Shown: piece by piece, positions 3,512-5,402 of the stretch | Numbering within the stretch: the first letter of the stretch is position 1 | How the letters are laid out: each line of letters begins with the position of its first letter | Assembly: GCA_003554565.1 (NCBI GenBank) | Contig: PWGR01000062.1 | Location: 1-5,402, forward strand | Length of the DNA stretch: 5,402 nt | From: Clostridia bacterium | Lineage (GTDB): Bacteria > Bacillota > Sulfobacillia > SLMV01 | Reading direction: 5' to 3' | Program-made: the position numbers and the translations under genes | The notes under the pieces: model-generated | Databases searched by the model: none | What the model saw: only the letters and a program-made list of their open reading frames with translations | What the model was told of the DNA's origin: nothing

Positions 3512-5402
3512 GTGAATAAGCCGACCTATGTGGGCAGCCTGAAGAATCTGCGGAAAGCGATGCCGGAACAGGTTGGGGGAAAGGCGGCAGGATTGGCGGC
3601 GCTGGACGCTCTGGGTCTGACCGTGCCGGACGCTTTCGTCCTGCTCACTTCCGCTTATCACAGATTCGTAGAGCACAACCAGCTGCAGGGAAGCATCGAT
3701 TGCCTGCTGGATGCACTGCGGTACGCTGATCCCCCGCCGGAGGATGAGTTGCGGCGAAAGTGTGCCGAACTGCGGGAGTCATTTGCCTCCGGCAACGTTC
3801 CCCCGGATGTCTTGTCAGAGGTGCAAGAGGCCCGCCGGCAGCTGGGCGAGGGGGCGGTCGCGGTGCGTTCGTCCGCCCGTGGCGAGGACTCGCCGGAGGC
3901 CTCCTTTGCCGGTCAGTATGACTCATTTCTGGCAGTTCGGGGGATGGAAGAGCTCCTGGAGGCGGTGCGCGCCTGTTGGGCCTCGGCCTGGAGCTTTCGC
4001 GTCCTGTCCTATCGTCGCCAGTCTGCTCTGGACACCGGTGATCCGGCGCTGGCTGTGGTGGTGCAGAATATGGTCGGGGCGGAGCGCGCGGGAGTCATGT
4101 TCACCGCCGATCCCGTGACCGGGAGGCGGGATCGGGTGGTGGTGAATGCCGCGTGGGGTCTGGGCGAGTCAGTGGTCTCCGGCAGCGTCACACCGGACTT
4201 CTGGATGGTGGACCACAAGACCGGCCAGATCCTGCAGAGCCGTATCGCCGACAAAAAGACCCGGGTCGTTGCGACGGAGGGGGGGACCTGCAGCCGCCGG
4301 ACGCCCGAGCATCTGCGCGAAAAGCCATCTCTTTCACGCAAGGAAGTGTCGAGGCTGGCGAGCGCGGGGGCAGAAATTGAGGCACACATGAACTGGCCGC
4401 AGGATGTGGAGTGGGCGATCGACCGGGCGGGCGAGCTGCATTTTCTGCAGTCGCGGCCGGTGACGGGTCTGTATCCCCTGCCGGGGCGCACGGACGCGGA
4501 TCATCCCCTGCAGCTGCATTACTGCCTGTCCTACGGCGCGCAGGGAGTGGCCGAACCATCGACTCCCATGGGCATCGATCTGTTCTCCGGTCTGTACGAG
4601 CAGGTGCGCCCGTTATACTCGTCGGTGATGCGCATGGAGGCTCCCCCGCTGCAGGAGGTGGGCGGACGCCTTTTCTGGAACATGACGCCGATGCTGAAAA
4701 ATGACCGCCTGCGCGATGACATGCTGGGATTTTTGGAGATAGTGGATCCGGAGGGCCCGGCCATTCTGCGGCAGCAGTGGGAGAGACGCGGCGGGACAGA
4801 GGCCGGCTCGCGGCGCGGCGGGTTCGGGCTACCGCCCTTTTCCACCGTCATGATGATGTCGGGACTGCTGGCGCGGCTCATGGTATGGATGCTTTACGTG
4901 CTGGTTTCTCCCTCTCGCGCAGTCCGTTCACTGGTATCCTGCATCGATCGGGCCATCGAGCGGCTGCAGCGGCGGGCAGAGAGGGGGCGGGACCTCGAGG
5001 GATACCTGCGTTTTGTGACTGATGTATCGCAGAAGACCCTGAGGGTCATAATGCAGGAGGCTTCCGCCCTGTATGTGGGGTTGGGTGCCCTGCACCTGTG
5101 TCGCCGGAAGCTGGAGGTCTGGTTCGACGACGCGACGCTGCTCGATCCCGTTCTGCGCTGGCTGCCCAACGATCCCACCACGGAGATGGGGGTCCACCTG
5201 CGCGAGGCAGCCGCGGAGTCAGTGACGGGGGATGGGCGGGTCGACCCCGGGGCGCCGGCCTTTCAGAAGTTTCTGTCCATCTACGGTCATCGGGCAATAA
5301 CCGAGATGGACGTGGGAGTGCCGCGCTGGCGGGAGGATCCCGCCCCGGTGGTGCACATGGCCGAATCCCTTCTGGCGGCAGAAGACGATGTGCCGGGACG
5401 AC
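3512..5402 (+). CDS. PEP synthase-like / rifampicin phosphotransferase (RPH)-family protein, 3' end outside window
   Basis: The frame is open from GTG 3512 to the window edge (630 codons). Residues 1 to about 320 form the ATP-binding domain of PEP synthase/PPDK enzymes. It shows VGGKAAGL (K24), VRSSARGEDSPEASFAGQY (R119, 118-136), AGVMFTADPVTG (193-204), AWGLGESVVSGSVTPD (214-229) and VEWAIDRAGELHFLQSRPVT (E300, Q313, R315). These are the usual nucleotide-contacting positions of this fold. Residues from about 325 on resemble the helical substrate-binding domain of RPH, with LPNDPTTEMG (551-560) and YGHRAITEMDVGVPRWREDP (591-610). A hydrophobic stretch at 438-466 is more likely part of that domain than a membrane span. 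RPH uses ATP to phosphorylate rifampicin through a C-terminal phospho-histidine domain, which must lie beyond 5402. Substrate is uncertain: relatives include PEP synthases and uncharacterised phosphotransferases. Start choice rests on GGAGGGGG six bases upstream. The frame stays open back to 3434, so a GTG at 3491 is an alternative. Confidence 0.9.
   Translation, partial: MNKPTYVGSLKNLRKAMPEQVGGKAAGLAALDALGLTVPDAFVLLTSAYHRFVEHNQLQGSIDCLLDALRYADPPPEDELRRKCAELRESFASGNVPPDVLSEVQEARRQLGEGAVAVRSSARGEDSPEASFAGQYDSFLAVRGMEELLEAVRACWASAWSFRVLSYRRQSALDTGDPALAVVVQNMVGAERAGVMFTADPVTGRRDRVVVNAAWGLGESVVSGSVTPDFWMVDHKTGQILQSRIADKKTRVVATEGGTCSRRTPEHLREKPSLSRKEVSRLASAGAEIEAHMNWPQDVEWAIDRAGELHFLQSRPVTGLYPLPGRTDADHPLQLHYCLSYGAQGVAEPSTPMGIDLFSGLYEQVRPLYSSVMRMEAPPLQEVGGRLFWNMTPMLKNDRLRDDMLGFLEIVDPEGPAILRQQWERRGGTEAGSRRGGFGLPPFSTVMMMSGLLARLMVWMLYVLVSPSRAVRSLVSCIDRAIERLQRRAERGRDLEGYLRFVTDVSQKTLRVIMQEASALYVGLGALHLCRRKLEVWFDDATLLDPVLRWLPNDPTTEMGVHLREAAAESVTGDGRVDPGAPAFQKFLSIYGHRAITEMDVGVPRWREDPAPVVHMAESLLAAEDDVPGR

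Noticed and set aside
3171..3515. + strand frame whose TGA overlaps the RPH-like GTG start in a GTGA arrangement
   Set aside because: It begins inside the antisense of the lipoprotein signal peptide, is Arg/Ser/Cys-rich, and has no homology-like features; the overlap is probably chance.
3239..3676. 145-codon - strand frame across the divergent region
   Set aside because: It overlaps the start of the RPH-like gene antisense and has a shadow-like composition (many R, Q, S, P).
4009..4491. 160-codon - strand frame
   Set aside because: It is antisense to the ATP-binding domain of the RPH-like gene, whose motifs are unmistakable.
1..5402. CRISPR array, tRNA or rRNA genes
   Set aside because: No regularly spaced direct repeats, no cloverleaf with a GTTCRANNC-type T-arm, and no rRNA-like sequence were seen on either strand.

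Overview
The window looks like a piece of a GC-rich bacterial chromosome, probably from the Firmicutes. The grounds are strong GGAGG-type ribosome binding sites, frequent GTG starts, a short lipobox-bearing lipoprotein, and a long PEP synthase / rifampicin-phosphotransferase-like gene. The organism assignment is inference; there is no rRNA or other marker gene here.

Layout: positions 1-119 appear to hold the C-terminal tail of a gene entering from the left on the + strand. Positions 262-1977 carry a tightly spaced two-gene operon on the - strand. Its upstream gene is a 384-residue HTH-type/ImmA-IrrE zinc metallopeptidase (HEFAH motif). Its downstream gene is a 181-residue DUF4411 protein with PIN-like acidic residues. 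This pair is AT-rich (about 40% GC in lines counted by eye) and sits among sequence of about 60-70% GC. That, with the gene families, suggests a horizontally acquired toxin-antitoxin-like or defence-like module. Positions 1978-2863 hold no gene I can call with confidence. They contain inverted repeats, a weak promoter candidate, and overlapping open frames on both strands.

Positions 2864-3217 (- strand) encode a small predicted lipoprotein, followed downstream by three tandem GC-rich hairpins. Positions 3218-3511 are a divergent intergenic region with an 18-nt imperfect dyad and several potential RNA hairpins, one followed by TTTT. From 3512 to the right edge (+ strand) runs a large open gene for an ATP/pyruvate-phosphate-dikinase-type phosphotransferase of the rifampicin phosphotransferase (RPH) kind. 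It is cut by the window after 630 codons, before the expected C-terminal phospho-histidine domain.

How the genes relate: the peptidase and DUF4411 genes almost certainly work together (15-nt gap, same strand). The lipoprotein and the RPH-like gene are divergent and share a control region. Nothing in the sequence links the two halves functionally. The most interesting points are the metallopeptidase/PIN-like module as a foreign island and the structured leader upstream of the RPH-like gene.
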